NCBI GenBank assembly: GCA_029204225.1
Contig: CM055097.1
Location: 68,583,514 to 68,647,513, forward strand
DNA from: Diphasiastrum complanatum
Lineage: Eukaryota; Streptophyta; Lycopodiopsida; Lycopodiales; Lycopodiaceae
Length of the DNA: 64,000 nucleotides
Reading direction: 5' to 3'
Shown: positions 35,529 to 47,812 of the stretch, piece after piece
Position numbering within the stretch: the first letter of the stretch is position 1
How the letters are laid out: each line of letters opens with the position of its first letter
Program-made: the position numbers and the translations under genes
The notes under the pieces: generated by a model
Told to the model about the DNA's origin: nothing
Database searches by the model: none
What the model saw: the letters and a program-made list of their open reading frames with translations, nothing else

Positions 35529-36110
35529 ATGACACGTATACTCCATCGCTTACAAACCAGAACAATTCACAAAAAGATACAACGTACAATTATCATTAAA
35601 TGCATAAAAAAGTTAACTACACAACAAGTTAACACAATGACGAGAACATTGTCCGTTCAATGGGAACTTCCATCCATGGAAAGCATACAAGGGGTCTTGG
35701 TTGTCAAGGAGTTGAGGCAAGAGCACAAGCAACAATGATGGGACAAATTATGAGGAAAGAAGAAAGTGAAGAGAAGGCACTATTCACTCAAGACAACGAT
35801 AAGGGCAAGGAGAAGACATATTTCAAGAAAGATGAAAAACTCAAGAAAGAAGGTGATGGAGATTCATCATTAAGTGGAAAGAAGGATAAATGTGGCTAAC
35901 CATTGTGAATTGATAGCCAAGGAGAAGACACCACAAGTGAAGCCATGTTACAAGAAATTGGATCACTCAAATCACAATTTCATGGAAGTTTAGGGCAAGG
36001 AGGAGCCTATTTCTAGACTGCCTAGAAGAAGTGGTGATGCATGGAAGACATGTGTTTTGGCTAAATCACCTAAGTTGTCTTTATCAAGATCTATCACAAA
36101 GTCATCAAAG
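35529..36110 (+). pseudogene. Copia gag fragment
   Basis: Two frames give ELPSMESIQGVLVVKELRQE and then RAQATMMGQIMRKEESEEKA, KGKEKTYFKKDEKLKK and PCYKKLDHSNHNFMEV. This looks like the region from UBN2 to a degraded zinc knuckle of a Copia gag. Frameshifts at about 35735 and 35895 show decay. Confidence 0.5.
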
Positions 36111-36830
36111 TCTTTCCAATTTCTTCACTCGAGAGTGCATTTTGCAAGCGTAAGAAGCAAGATAGTATCTTTGAACCCTTCATAGATGGTGTTAATAAGC
36201 ATGATGTAACTTCTCTATTATCTTCAACATTCATGATGTTTAACACATTATGTACGTATTTCAAGACAATGAATGGAAATAAGTGAATCGTCATCTAAGA
36301 ATACTTATATTCATAATAAAGTGTTGAGTTTTATTTGATCTAAGATGAGCATTGAATTTCATATTAGAAAAATGATGCAAAATATTTGTTATTTTAACAT
36401 GCATAGTCTTGGAAATCATGTTATGTCTTATGTTTGTGATCTTGATAACATGATGGATCTTTGTGAGGCAAGAAGGCCTCTGGTTTTTTTCAACAAGAAG
36501 CAAATATTTTCAAGAAAAAAAAGCTTTTAAATCAAGAATCTTCTTCAAACATGGAAGGAACCAATGGCAATTGTGCTAGGATGTTGGAATGCTCTTCATG
36601 GTGTTTGTAAATGGATTTCTATCAAGGAAATCTTATCATGACTACGGTGATATTGCATCAACTTCAAGTTTATTAGCTAGTTTTCTACTAAATCCATGCC
36701 AAAGAATCCACTTAAGAAGCTCCCAGAGTAGCTCTTAAAGTTATGATAGATCTAGCATACTTTTCTGAAACTAATTTTTAGGATAAGTGAGAAGAATGCA
36801 AAAGATAATCTTGTAAATATGTACATAGAT
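36111..36830. other. Gene-free decayed retroelement DNA
   Basis: A weak Copia-like phrase (KSMPKNPLKKLPE near 36700) hints at integrase remains, but no domain can be supported. Confidence 0.3.
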
Positions 36831-36950
36831 GGATCTCATACATGTGGAGGTTGCTTCCATGTGTGAAAGACAAACCTACTTTCAATAGGTGGATCTCATA
36901 CCTGTGGAGGTTGCTTCTACGTGTGAAAGACAAACCTACTTTCAATAGGT
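36831..36950. repeat. 60-bp tandem duplication
   Basis: Two adjacent 60-base units (36831-36890 and 36891-36950) differ at three positions. The unit starts GGATCTCATACATGTGGAGG. The following sequence to 37540 has no gene. Confidence 0.95.
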
Positions 36951-37539
36951 CCATTTGTCATCGTTAGAATAAACCTTTCATCAAAATTTTGTGTTAAGCC
37001 AACAAATCAAGTTTTGAGGTCTAGTAGGAAGTATGCTATGATTGGACCAAAATGGTAAAGTAGCAAGTTACAACAGGATGAGAGGCCAACTCACACGTGA
37101 GAAAATCTTCACACCAAACTTACATATCAAGATTGTATTATTTCTAGTTTTTGATAATTGATAGAAATGAAAATAGTAATGCAACCAATCACTCATGTGG
37201 ATTGAATGAAACCATTTATGGTTCTAAATCACAAGTTCTACTATTGTAAAAACTTTAACTACTTTGTGGTAGTTGATTGTAATAGTTTAAGCTCTTGCAA
37301 CTTAAAATGTTAAAAAAATAATGAACTACTTGTTGACACAAAACTTAACTTATCAATACTTAACTCTTTCACAAAAAAGCTAATAAATGCAATTGTATGA
37401 ACCTCAAAAAAAAAAGATAATGATCTTCTTCTTTTTTTTCATCGAAAAATCTCACTATCATGACAAGACGAAGTTCATGGTATAATACCACAACTTTCTT
37501 GTCTCACAAAGAAAATTCTCAAATGTCTTTAAAATCAAA

Positions 37540-38540
37540 AGGCCTAACATATAGCATTGCAAAATGTCCGATATATTGTCTTTGTTGAAGATAAAGCCAC
37601 AACAATTTTTTTGACCTTAGCCAAAGCACAATTACCGATGAACAAAATGTATCCTACAAATAAATGCCTACCATTAATATTACCTACCCAATCGTTATCA
37701 AGAAACACACCACAAACAATCATCTTTAATTTCTTAAAACACAAGCCCAAATCCAAAGTCTCCTCAAAATAACCAAAAATTCTTTTGCATGCATTATAGT
37801 GCAATTTTATTGGTTTTGTTATACCTTAACTTAAATAGCCCCCCTACAAAAAAATATATCAAGCCTAATATTTGTCAAATAGAAATAGTAACATTGGATT
37901 CATTACCATCCCACCTTGAGATTTTATGATTTCCTTTCAAAGGTGTTGCTAATCCTCTACACATTGACTCTTTGAATAGTCAAGTCGTACTAATTTGCCA
38001 AAATGATAATTGTAGTGATGTTGCTTATCCAAAATTCCAAACCTAGACAATATATATTGTGGTGAACCTAAATCTTTCATTGCTAATTCTTGTGAAAGAA
38101 TGTATTGTTTCATCCATTAGTACCATATTTGATGATGTAATAAAAAGATCATCAACATAGAAAAAAATGCAAATAATATTTTTGCCTTGACGTTGAAGAT
38201 GCAACATAGTATATGTACTTCCTTATTAAACCTTTTGAAAAAAAATTCTTCTATTCTTCTATTCCATGCTCTTAGTACCTATTTAAGTCCATAGCATGCA
38301 ATTTTAAGTTTACACACGTGGTAAGTTATGCTTTTAACAACTAACGATGTAGTTGTTCAAAATAAATATCCTTCTCTTTGATAGCACGAGTGACATCCAT
38401 ATGATAAATATTCCATTCAAATTGCGTAGAAAGAGCAATGCAAATACAAATAGAAGGCATCTTTGCAACTAGTGAAAATGTTATCCATAATCTAATTTCT
38501 CAATTTGAGAAAACCCTTTGCAACCAACCATGTTTTATGT
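37540..38540 (-). pseudogene. Copia RT and RNase H fragment
   Basis: Read right to left, the RT shows KGFSQIEKLDYG (38530), KLKIACYGLK.VLRAWNRRIE (38310) and the catalytic YVDDLFITSSNMV (38165). RNase H follows with CKRIFGYFEETLDLGLCFKK, FLDNDWVGNINGRHLFVGYI and VKKIVVALSSTKTIYRTFCN (37800-37550). Many stops and frameshifts are present. It is an old copy. Confidence 0.75.
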
Positions 38541-39256
38541 CACTAAAAAACATTTAAACCCTTCTTTAAGTTTGATTCAAAATCAATATATCGAGTAACA
38601 TCAAAAGATGGCATTACATTATTTTAACAAATGCAAGCGTTTAAGGTTACATTATGGTCGTAAGATAATTAGCAAGCTAATTTTAAACATTGATTTGATT
38701 TCAAGTTGTTCCATAAGTGTGTATTCAACTTCATATCCAACCATGTTAGAACATTTTTAGCAAATCTTACCAAAAAGTAGCAAAATCAACAATTGCAAGT
38801 CACATTAAATTAAAAGAAAATTATTTTATGATATCTTACATAGGAAAATACTATATACATTTACTAGTAATAGAATGGAACGTGTTAAATTGCGTGAGGC
38901 TACATCAATTCTTCAAAAAAAATTGTGATTTTGACTCCAAAAAGACAGTTCTTGAGATGTTTGTATCCAATCTCAACAAGTATTCCCTACACAAGTCTCA
39001 TACTTCACTTTGAGGTGTCTTGCATTTTTTATTGGCTTGACCTCATTTCTATGTTTTCGTTTGTTATTTTTAACGCTCATTTGCTAATGATGAGCATATT
39101 ATTTACATATAGATATATCAAATAATCAAGCAAGTCTAAACAAGCAACACAAGGCTCCAAGATGCCATTGACATCTCGAACGGGGCTTCAGCTTGTACCA
39201 TTGGGCCCCCTACTACCCAATTCAATCTATTGTCCTTGACATCATGCAATAGTCTT

Positions 39257-39306
39257 ACAATGTGTGTGTGTGTGTGTGTGTGTGGGTGTGTGTGCATGCG
39301 TGTGAG
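39257..39306. repeat. (GT)n microsatellite
   Basis: An imperfect run of TG/GT units with GCATGCG interruptions. Confidence 0.85.
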
Positions 39307-39935
39307 TGCGCATGTGCATTGCAATATTGCATGATCTACTGCAAAAACGTTCTAGAACATGTGCTCCAAAATGTCAACCATCCAAGAATCGAATCACCAA
39401 CCAAATAAAAATTGGAAAAAAGACTTTTGGCTAAAAAAAATTGATAGTTTAGTTAGCATTAAATGAACTTGAAAATCATCGATGCACACATCAGAAGAAA
39501 AATGTATGAATAAATTAGAAAGAGGCAAAATTAGCATTGCATAAAGTCTAGAGCTATATTGATATGGTCAATTGTAGATAGAAATACACTACAAACCAAA
39601 AAGATGTTGGAGTGAAAACAATGAAGGTTACAAGCTTGCTTTCAGGTTTCATATTTTCTTGTGCAAGTTGAATTTATTCACGTTATTTGTCACAAGCTTT
39701 GAGATGGGTGCTTATGCTTCATAATTGTTGTCATTCAATACGGTTCCATGTGATTTCATTTGACATTATACATAAATAAAGATGTTCAATAAAGAATCAC
39801 TAAATGACCCAAAACTAAATTGCTCTTGAAAACACCTTTACTCTGATACCAAAAACAAAACAAGATTGCGTTCCTAATCCCGGATCGTGATCTGGAACAC
39901 GTTCCAAATCCAGTTCTATAATGTGGGCTGCATCA

Positions 39936-39990
39936 TTGACACACACACACACACACACACATACGTGTATGTATGTATGTATGTATATAT
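39936..39990. repeat. (CA)n followed by (TGTA)n microsatellite
   Basis: About 12 CA units, then ATACGTG and five TGTA units. Confidence 0.85.
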
Positions 39991-40290
39991 TACTTGCCAA
40001 TCAAAACATTGCAAATGTTTTGAGCTGCAATGATGTCATCCAATTCCTTATAGCAAAGTGTTAAATCCAAAGTCTTTACTAGCTAATCAAATATATTAAA
40101 AAGGGCTTTGGCATGCATGTCAACATGCCATTTTTTTTCCTATCAATTAGCTTTGATATTTACAATATGCATACTCTACATCACAATAAAGAATATTCCA
40201 ACAAGGAGCAAGCTCCAAGCATTGACAAAGTAGCAACTGAGATTCGAACATGTGTAAGCATGATGAACACGATTCCAACTCAACTATTAA

Positions 40291-40651
40291 GGGTGGTTTC
40301 ACATAGGAGGGGGTAAGTGGCAGTGGACCCCAATACTATCTTCCCATTGGTTGAGGCCACTTTAAGTGGCCCTCACCATTCACACAAGTTGCTACTTATC
40401 CCTAGGTGGCAAAAATAATGCTTACAGCAGGTAAGTGCCCATGTTTGGGGGAGGTTCCCAAGTATGTTCACTTACTCCCCAATAAGTGGTGGGACTACAA
40501 TGCCTAATCCCATAAGATACCTTTCTACATTGTCCAGATTTTATTTGAGGCTACTTGAAGTTCCCTCCTATGTGAAAACTACTACTACTCTGTGGGATTT
40601 ACTCATGAGAGGATTTGAAATGGAGTTGAGTCCTGTGTGTGAAAACACCCC
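40291..40651. mobile_element. MITE-like element
   Basis: The start GGGTGGTTTCACATAGGAGG is matched in reverse complement at 40562-40582 (CCCTCCTATGTGAAAACTAC) and more loosely at 40635-40651 (TGTGTGAAAACACCCC). An inverted-repeat element of about 290 or 361 bases without coding potential fits. A degenerate 90-base direct repeat (GGAGCAAGCTC..CCAACTC) lies on each side (40203-40290 and 40710-40800). No clean target duplication was found, so the superfamily and exact end are open. Confidence 0.45.
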
Positions 40652-40801
40652 AAGTATAGTTTACATCACAAATGCCATGCCAAGGAAAAACATGCTCTAC
40701 ATGTCAACAGGCCAAGGAGCAAGCTCTAAATGTCAACAAAGGAGAAACTGAAATTCGAGGATGTCCAGGCATGAGCACAACTCCAACTCCACTACAACAA
40801 A

Positions 40802-41618
40802 AGAGACGCATGTCAAATTTCAACATTGGCTCTTGATTAGAAACGACAACACGTTTAAAAACCTAGAATTTAAAATCATTCTTAAACATCAGTTTATTTT
40901 TTGGCAACCTTGGTAAATTTCATTTGGAAAATGTTCGAGGTAATGTGAAATGAAACACATACAAATCATAATAATCAATCATCTTAATCTAAAACTATCA
41001 CAAAGAATTTAAAAACACTTGCTTTTGCAATGCTAATAATTCTCTTAACAATAATCCTCAAAAACCATCAGGCGAGGAAACTTTTGATTTTGATAAAAAA
41101 ATATGCCTTCTTCTATGACATAACAAGTTGAAGGAGAAAGGCCTAGTTTGTGGCATGGACTAGATCACTTTAATAATCTCTCAATGTAACAGGGCATGCT
41201 ACTCAATGTCTTCTATGCTGCAATACCTTTAATGTGTGTACCTGTTTATCTTGCATTTGGTTCACAGTCTCACTTCAATCAAAAGTAGACTGTTTATGGA
41301 ACAAGTACTGGTTCATTGATACAGATTCAATCCAACTGGCAATGCATTACATGATACACATGGAATTGTGATGTCCCCCTAACCTTATCTAAGCCAAAAT
41401 CCGCTGAGTCGATAAGGATCAAGTCTAACACAAACTAAAAAGAATGCAGCACCTTGAACACAATATGTGAATTCATTGAGAAAAAAATGGATCCTCAAAT
41501 GATGGCGACTGCTAGGTGCAACTCGCATAGCAAAAGGTTGCACCTGTGACTCGTAGCATCCAGTTGTTTCATGAGCAAAGAAATAAATATGAGGGTGAGA
41601 TTAAGGTTGCATCGGTGG
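40802..41618. other. Gene-free interval
   Basis: AT-rich sequence without supported gene or repeat. It could include the 3' untranslated region of the minus-strand gene at 41619. Confidence 0.3.
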
Positions 41619-43793
41619 CTAACTTGGAGCTGGAGTTGATGCAGACTCGTGGGGAAGGTTTGTTGGGGGCATTTCAGATTGCTGCGGCGGAGGTGTGTTA
41701 GGTCTCTGTGAATTCACAGGAGGTCGTCTAAAATTCTCTATTGGGCCTGGCCTTAATGGCGAGGACAATCTTGGTCGAGGATCTACAGCATGGTAGTCCT
41801 GAAGCCTGCTTTCTTCAAATTCCACAAAGTCTTGTTCGTCACGTTCATAGCCTTGAAATGGACTTCTTAGCTGTCTTAGTTGATCCTCAGCCAATCTGTA
41901 AAATCCCTGCAGCGACAAGCTCTTGTTAAACATTGGTTCTCCATCACAATTCCCATACATGCGTTGGCATACTTAGATATACTGCAACGCATAATCCAGA
42001 AGGCCTTGCAAGGTTTTGGTTTTGGCATTTCATCTTGTTAAAGGCTTGCTCTTGCTACAGCTTAACCCTAAGGCTGCAACCAGCACCAGCCTTTCTTGTC
42101 AGGAACTTTGCAGGGGTGTTCTTCCTGTACTTACAAACTAAGAAACCAATGCTAGATGGATTCCACGAATTTGACTAAGGTAACCAGATTGACGTTAGGC
42201 ACAGAATGCGAAACTTGAATGTCCCAAGTGAAAGGTCACTAACAAACAAGTGAAATGGCCAGAACTTGTGAATGGCACCTTATGAACAAAATCCCTAGAC
42301 ATTTAAAGTTTATTTATGTTGTGTGTCCCTCCCATATCAAAAAACGAATTGAACTCCAAATGTCCACAATGCCAATCATCGCAATATATAGATGATGTGC
42401 AAGGGCTAAAGGTTCCTAGAATGGTGTTGCATCACTTTTTGATTATTCACAATTGCAACAATATTTTGTTTTGAGTCTTTGGCAAAACCAATGAATAAAG
42501 CTCTTGCAGTGGTTGCTTCTGATTATAGATATGTACTCATTTTGCCGTGGTCAAAGTTGAAGCATCCTATAGGCAATGATAAAAATTTATGTTTGTCAAC
42601 AGCAATATCTTTGCAACTGAACAGTTTCATGCCCAAAACAAAATTCTCTGTTACAAAAGAAAATTGAGTCTGGCCGAAATGCTATTGATGCGTGCACTTT
42701 ACATTTGGGCATTAGGTTTTTCACAAAAAAATTCGATGTCCTGCCGGGTGCGTTCTTTATATTTTCTAAAGCACATATGCTTTCAATCTGATGGCCAACT
42801 TATTGGTAAACGACTTGGCATACTTTGTATCCTCCATGGATCAACTTGACTGCTAAATGAGTCCTAAAGGTATTCTTCTGCTAAACGAGCAGCTTCATCT
42901 CCACTGACTTCTCTCAAAGTCTACAAATATAAGAAAACGACACTTCTGAAACGCGTACAAATTCCTAGAGAATACATAATATACCTGTTCAGACTCAAGG
43001 TCAGCATTGCTCTCTCAATCAGGCACAAATTCATCCTAGCCTTCATCGCAGGTGAAGGCCCTGGTTTCAATAATAGATCCGTGACTCCGTGAGTTACCTT
43101 ATTCCTTATTCTAGACCTGAATGCAGTGCAAAGACAAAATCCCAAATTTTCCTTCCTTATTGGATACAGTCGCACTGCGACCACCTTACACAAGAGATCA
43201 ACAACAAAATTCTGTAGTTGTTATTGAGCCCCATAATTGTGACTGGTCGTGAATAGAACGTTCAGATAGCCCTCTTCGGGCAATATCTTTCTGCTCCTCG
43301 GGTTTCCTACCAAGCGATGCAGATCGAAGTCGACGTAAGGCTCTTCAAGCAGATTGTCCCTACGGTCTTCCTAAGCGAGAGCTATATGCCTCTAGTTATA
43401 CTCATTCCTCGCCTCATAATACGTACACAGCTATTTTTACATAAATAAGCACTTTTTGTCTTGCATGTCCTCATTGTGGGGCTGATTCGAGTCGAACTCC
43501 AAGCCTCGAGGAAAGGACAAGGGGCTTTCTCCAGTACGCTTATTGACATGATGAATGCCAACTCTAAATAAGATAAGTAAGCTGTTAGATGCTGCTGGAT
43601 AAAATTATTTTGTGTCTATAGGAACTTCATTCTTATAATCAGAGGCTAAGGACATGGCAAAAGGCTCGCTATAGCATTTCTGCGTGTGAGATCAAACTGA
43701 GTAACTCGGGAGGACCTCATATTTCCCAAAAAACACATGCTTCGGCAAAATTTCCAAGAGCAATTCTCTCATCTCTGAAAGTTTCACCGACTT
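41619..43793 (-). pseudogene. Decayed multi-exon gene of unknown function
   Basis: Exon-like pieces, read right to left: 43793-43605 (KSVKLSEMRELLLEILPKHV, then a TGA in place of a likely CGA, then SHTQKCYSEPFAMSLASDYK); 43563-43441 (VGIHHVNKRTGESPLSFPRG); 43359 leftwards (DNLLEEPYVDFDLHRL); 43211-42985 (NFVVDLLCKVVAVRLYPIRK, THGVTDLLLKPGPSPAMKAR); 42920-42855 (EVSGDEAARLAEEYL); and 41975-41619 (MYGNCDGEPMFNKSLSLQGF, then a Pro-rich tail). The 81-base intron at 43440-43360 has GT-AG ends. The in-frame TGA and a possible TAA at 43233 suggest a pseudogene, although splicing could remove the second. The codon style is host-like and not that of a retroelement. I do not recognise the family. Confidence 0.45.
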
Positions 43794-44025
43794 CTATTCA
43801 GAGGCACAGAAGGAGATCCATTTCGACAAATGAACATAAGTCAAAATGGAAAGGCAAGATTATTGAGAGGAAGCGCAGATTCTTATAAAAACTGTCCAAA
43901 ATTAGTTTAAGGAGAACAGAACTTCTTATTACATATGAAGCTGATCAATTTATTGCCGTCTGTGTAGAGAGCAACCAGGTGGCGTATCTAATAGTCTCCA
44001 CATTCTTTCAGGAACTTGTAAGATG

Positions 44026-44284
44026 TCATGCCTCGCATTCTTGCAACGAGAAGTTAACATCGTACAGAAGAAGAGGAGAACTCACGTACCACGGGGCTAT
44101 TTTGATGTTGCGAATGGCCGGCGGATAATACGAGTGAAGCAGCCATACAAGAAATGTAGAACAGCAAAGATCGCCACGGATACATGAACTTTCGTGCAGG
44201 TAAACCTCTCCGCGATTGTTGTCTCGTTTTAACATCGACAAAACACGATTGCTGACTACATAGAGAGAGTTTCGGACTGAGCAA
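44026..44284 (-). other. Short ORF upstream of the decayed gene
   Basis: Two overlapping minus-strand frames of 71 and 76 codons are open. One has a hydrophobic stretch (SLLFYISCMAASLVLSAG) preceded by basic residues, as in a signal anchor, followed by HSQHQNSPV and a possible GT donor (GTACGT). It could be the first exon of the gene at 41619-43793. No homology supports this. Confidence 0.2.
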
Positions 44285-44684
44285 CTTCAGAAAATGGTTT
44301 CATCGAAGATTCCATGAAGATCCAAATAAAATCCACTCAGAAGTTACAAATCTAAAATTCTGTAAGACAAGTATCCAAGATGAGTTTCATCCAGCAATAT
44401 ACATAAAATCAAGTACAATCCAATGCCGTTAATCCTTTTCGCTTCCATACATGCATCCAAATTAGCATGCAATCATCTCTATATGAAAAGAAGAGATAAG
44501 CAAAACATAAAGCATCCGGAAGACATATTAAAAGAACCGGCCAGAACTTGAGAGGGACGTTATTATAGTTACGGATCGCAAGATAATGAACAATTACAGA
44601 TATCTATATCTGTGTTGATTGAAAATTATCCAAAAAACATGAAAACAATTACTCATAATCAGAACACTTTGCAAACAAAAAAAA

Positions 44685-45000
44685 CACAAGAATCGTTCGT
44701 CCTGACTCCTCATGCATCTCCGATTTTCGTTTGCTGAAATGAAGCAGCATCATTAGCGGCTCCTCTTTGGAGCACTCAAAGCTACAAAAGAACAATGACA
44801 TCAGTTTAAATTTTTCATTCCAAAAACACGAAGCCACGAAAAAGAACACAAGAATCGTCCTGACTCCTCATGCATCTCCGATTTTCGTTTGCTGAAATGA
44901 AGCAGCATCATTAGCAGCTCCTCTTTGGAGCACTCAAAGCTACTAAAGAACAATGAAATCAGATCATATTTTTCATTCCAAAAACACGAAGCGACGAAGA
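44685..45000. repeat. 158-bp imperfect tandem duplication
   Basis: Two units with a 158-base period (for example CTGACTCCTCATGCATCTCC at 44702 and 44860). They contain CTCCTCTTTGGAGCACTCAA and differ by a few substitutions and short indels. Confidence 0.9.
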
Positions 45001-45194
45001 AGTCTGACAGAATCAGAAAAAAAGAAACAGAAATGGATCAACAGCATCAAAGATCGTCCGATCATCGCCATCAAGAAAAGCAAGGAACGTCCATCAACAA
45101 GAAGTAAAAGAAAAGCAAGAACAAAGAACGAGATTTCGCCGGGAATTAGTACCTCACACCTCATCACTTGGATTACTGCCGCGTGGCTGGATCT

Positions 45195-45399
45195 CCACGT
45201 GGAGTATTTTTCATCGTCAGAATACCGCAACGTGGCAGAATCTGAGGTGAATGACGAGATCCAACGGCCATCAGGATCTCAAACGTAGCGTACGATGAAG
45301 AGACGAGGAAACGCTTCCGTTAAGGATTGGGATTGGCTGAAATCGCCGAGAAGCAAAACAGCGAAGCTCCATGGCAGCGAATAGGATTCTGACACGTGG
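45195..45399. promoter_or_regulatory. G-box / ABRE-like elements
   Basis: CCACGTGG at 45195-45202 and ACACGTGG at 45392-45399 are CACGTG cores bound by plant bZIP/bHLH factors. GATCCAACGGCC lies between them. The region is GC-richer than its surroundings and lies about 1 kb upstream of the minus-strand gene pieces, so it may be a promoter relic. Direction is uncertain. Confidence 0.35.
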
Positions 45400-45590
45400 A
45401 AAAGGGATTAAAAGCTATTAAAAAAAATAGTACTATTTTTTCCTTTTGGGAGGGAGGCAGCGCGGCAGCGCAACCATAAAGGAAGTGGCGTGGCGTGGAA
45501 ATGGGGCTCCGCTGTGACGTGCTTTTTCAGGCAATTCATGGAAGTGCATTAATTGCTGCCATTAATTACCACCCCATCCCACCCCACAAA

Positions 45591-45613
45591 CCCCCCCCCC
45601 CCCCCCCCCCCCC
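45591..45613. repeat. Poly-C run (23 C)
   Basis: An uninterrupted homopolymer preceded by CACCCCATCCCACCCCACAAA. No gene follows to 46358. Confidence 0.95.
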
Positions 45614-46358
45614 GAAAGGAACGTTTCTGTCGGTTGCCCTTTTTAGTTTTCCAGCCTTTTACAATTGGAACTTGGATGGCACCCTCATAGTTGATTGGGT
45701 TAGTAGGGCTCTCTATCTTTGCCCTTTTGGAGGCTCACCTCGTGTCTTCACCTTTTCATTGGGTACATGGAAAGAGGTGGGGTGAATGGGTTTTCAATCC
45801 TCTCCTCTAATTGGTGGAGAGACTATCTCATCTTAACCTATGAAGCCCAGAGGAGCCAAAATCTAAGATGTTGTAAACCCATTCACTCCCAAGGGGTTGA
45901 GAGCTTCCGCGTGTTGCATACTATGGGTTTTTCTTTTAACCCCCTTTAACCCATGTTGACGACATCTTTAAGGGGTGAATGAGCTACATGTAAAGAGGCT
46001 CTAATAAGCTTTATGCCTTAACCACGAAGGGCCTCTTGCCAAATGTCTTGCCATATTGTCAAACGGCTTTCTTGATTGATGTGCCCACTAGCATTGTAAC
46101 TTCATTTGCACCCATTGTAAACAGTGTACATGAATGTGAACTCTACCTACGGTCACTTTGCACAATGTAACTTGTATACACGATCTATAACTAGCATGTT
46201 GTCATATACAAAAATGCCTTCAAGTTTTTGTGAATGTTTGAAATGAGGAAAGATCTTTGAGTAATATTGAATGAAAGATGATAAATAATTTTGCAAGACA
46301 AAATTGTCTTAGGAATGTTGCATGGTAGTTGACATCTTTTCTCATCTCAAAGTCTAAA
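45614..46358. other. Gene-free interval
   Basis: Open frames here lack recognisable motifs and are judged to be chance. Confidence 0.35.
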
Positions 46359-46570
46359 GTTTGATTCAAATTGTTGCACGCAAATAGGTGATGACAAGAT
46401 TTCAAAATGTCCCTATGAATAATTCATTGAATAATTTCATGAATGCAATCTACAACCTGATTTTGTTTGATTCAAATTGTTGCACGCAAATAGGTGATGA
46501 CAAGATTTCAAAATGTCCCTATGAATAATTCATTGAATAATTTCATGAATGCAATCTACAACCTGATTTT
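46359..46570. repeat. 106-bp perfect tandem duplication
   Basis: Units 46359-46464 and 46465-46570 are identical at every base. The identity points to a very recent duplication or an assembly join. Confidence 0.95.
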
Positions 46571-47331
46571 GTTGGTGACTTAATCTAGTATTTGATTGAT
46601 TATGATTCATTATATCAATTTATGAGACTTGTTTAGCTTCAACCTGGTTTGATAAAGAAGATAATGAATGCAAGATTGATAAATTCTAGTGATATCATAA
46701 ATTCAATGTCAAGATCTTATATTATTAAGCAGTGCTTCGCAATATATAAGTATGAAATCTAACATAATGTGCTTGTAATTTACATGTGTTTGGATTCTGC
46801 ATTTTGTGAAATGATTTTTTTTGGAGAGCGATTAGACCCATATATGTAAGCTATGGAATTTGTGCTTACTGTGGCTTGTCATTTATGGCCCATTTGAGAA
46901 TTATGTGGAGTCTTAATCTCCTTGAAATATCATTCATCATAACACTCAACAATTACATCTCATGATGCAAACATCAAACAATGCTTGTATCAAAAACTAG
47001 AATGTCAAGACTTAAAAAACATATGAATGTCTCTTGATTGTAAACATCATTCAAAACTAATTGTACTTGCAAATGGTGGATTATACGAACCATAAAGCTT
47101 TTGTTTTACTAAAATGTTGTACGTTAAGTCCCTTGTTAATAACTAGCTTCATTGGCCATATTTGATGACATCTTCATGGAATGAATAGTAATGCTATTAG
47201 GTGTGAAAACTTGGAAGCATTATCTTCTTATAGTCAAGGTTGCATTCATGTTAATAATTTATGATTTCACTTCATAATTCTAATAATTCATGTGATAGTG
47301 GTAAGCTATCATGATGATTTTCTAGCATGTC
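46571..47331. other. Gene-free AT-rich interval
   Basis: No supported gene or repeat. Confidence 0.35.
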
Positions 47332-47812
47332 TGTCATGTGCTGCATGTAATTAGTCCATGAGCTTACTAATGAATTGCCAAATATAGCCATGGAGCTAAA
47401 TTAGACTAGAATTAGTCATTAGGGTTGTTAATAAAGAGGCTCGAACAACCTCGCTATGTTTGTGAATAGCGGACTTGCAATAATGGTTGTAAGGCCCAAA
47501 AAATAAGGTCCCAAACTTAGAGTAGAGGCACAAATGACCACTATAAATAGCTGAGGTCGTGCTGAATTTGGAGGCCTTTTTTGTTTTTGAAATTTGGTTT
47601 TTAAGAGATCTTGGAGCTTCTCTTTGAGAGCTTTCTTGATGGGAATGGTGGTTCATGTGCCTACAATCGCATGAGAGCTTAGATCATGCTCTAGCAATAG
47701 GCCCTATCTTATGAATGATCATTTATGATAAATAAAGAATCCTCACTTTGGTGAAGGCTTGCTATCTTTGTCTATCTTCTTGATTTTTGACTAGTTTTCT
47801 TGATTTCTTGTA
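47332..47812 (+). repeat. LTR-like repeat, plus copy of an inverted pair
   Basis: The segment matches the reverse complement of 54341-54792 over most of its length, with shared words such as AAATATAGCCATGGAGCTAA, GAGGCACAAATGACCACTAT and CTATAAATAG (a TATA box). It includes TCATGTGCTGCATG near its start. Promoter-like content and length suggest a solo LTR. Exact ends are not fixed. Confidence 0.55.

Larger units (their letters stand above)
38541..40202. other. Gene-free AT-rich interval
   Basis: No supported gene. It contains a (GT)n tract at 39257-39306 and a (CA)n-(TGTA)n tract at 39936-39990. Confidence 0.4.

Noticed and set aside
36831-36950. 60-bp tandem pair as start of a satellite array
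   Set aside because: Only two units are present.
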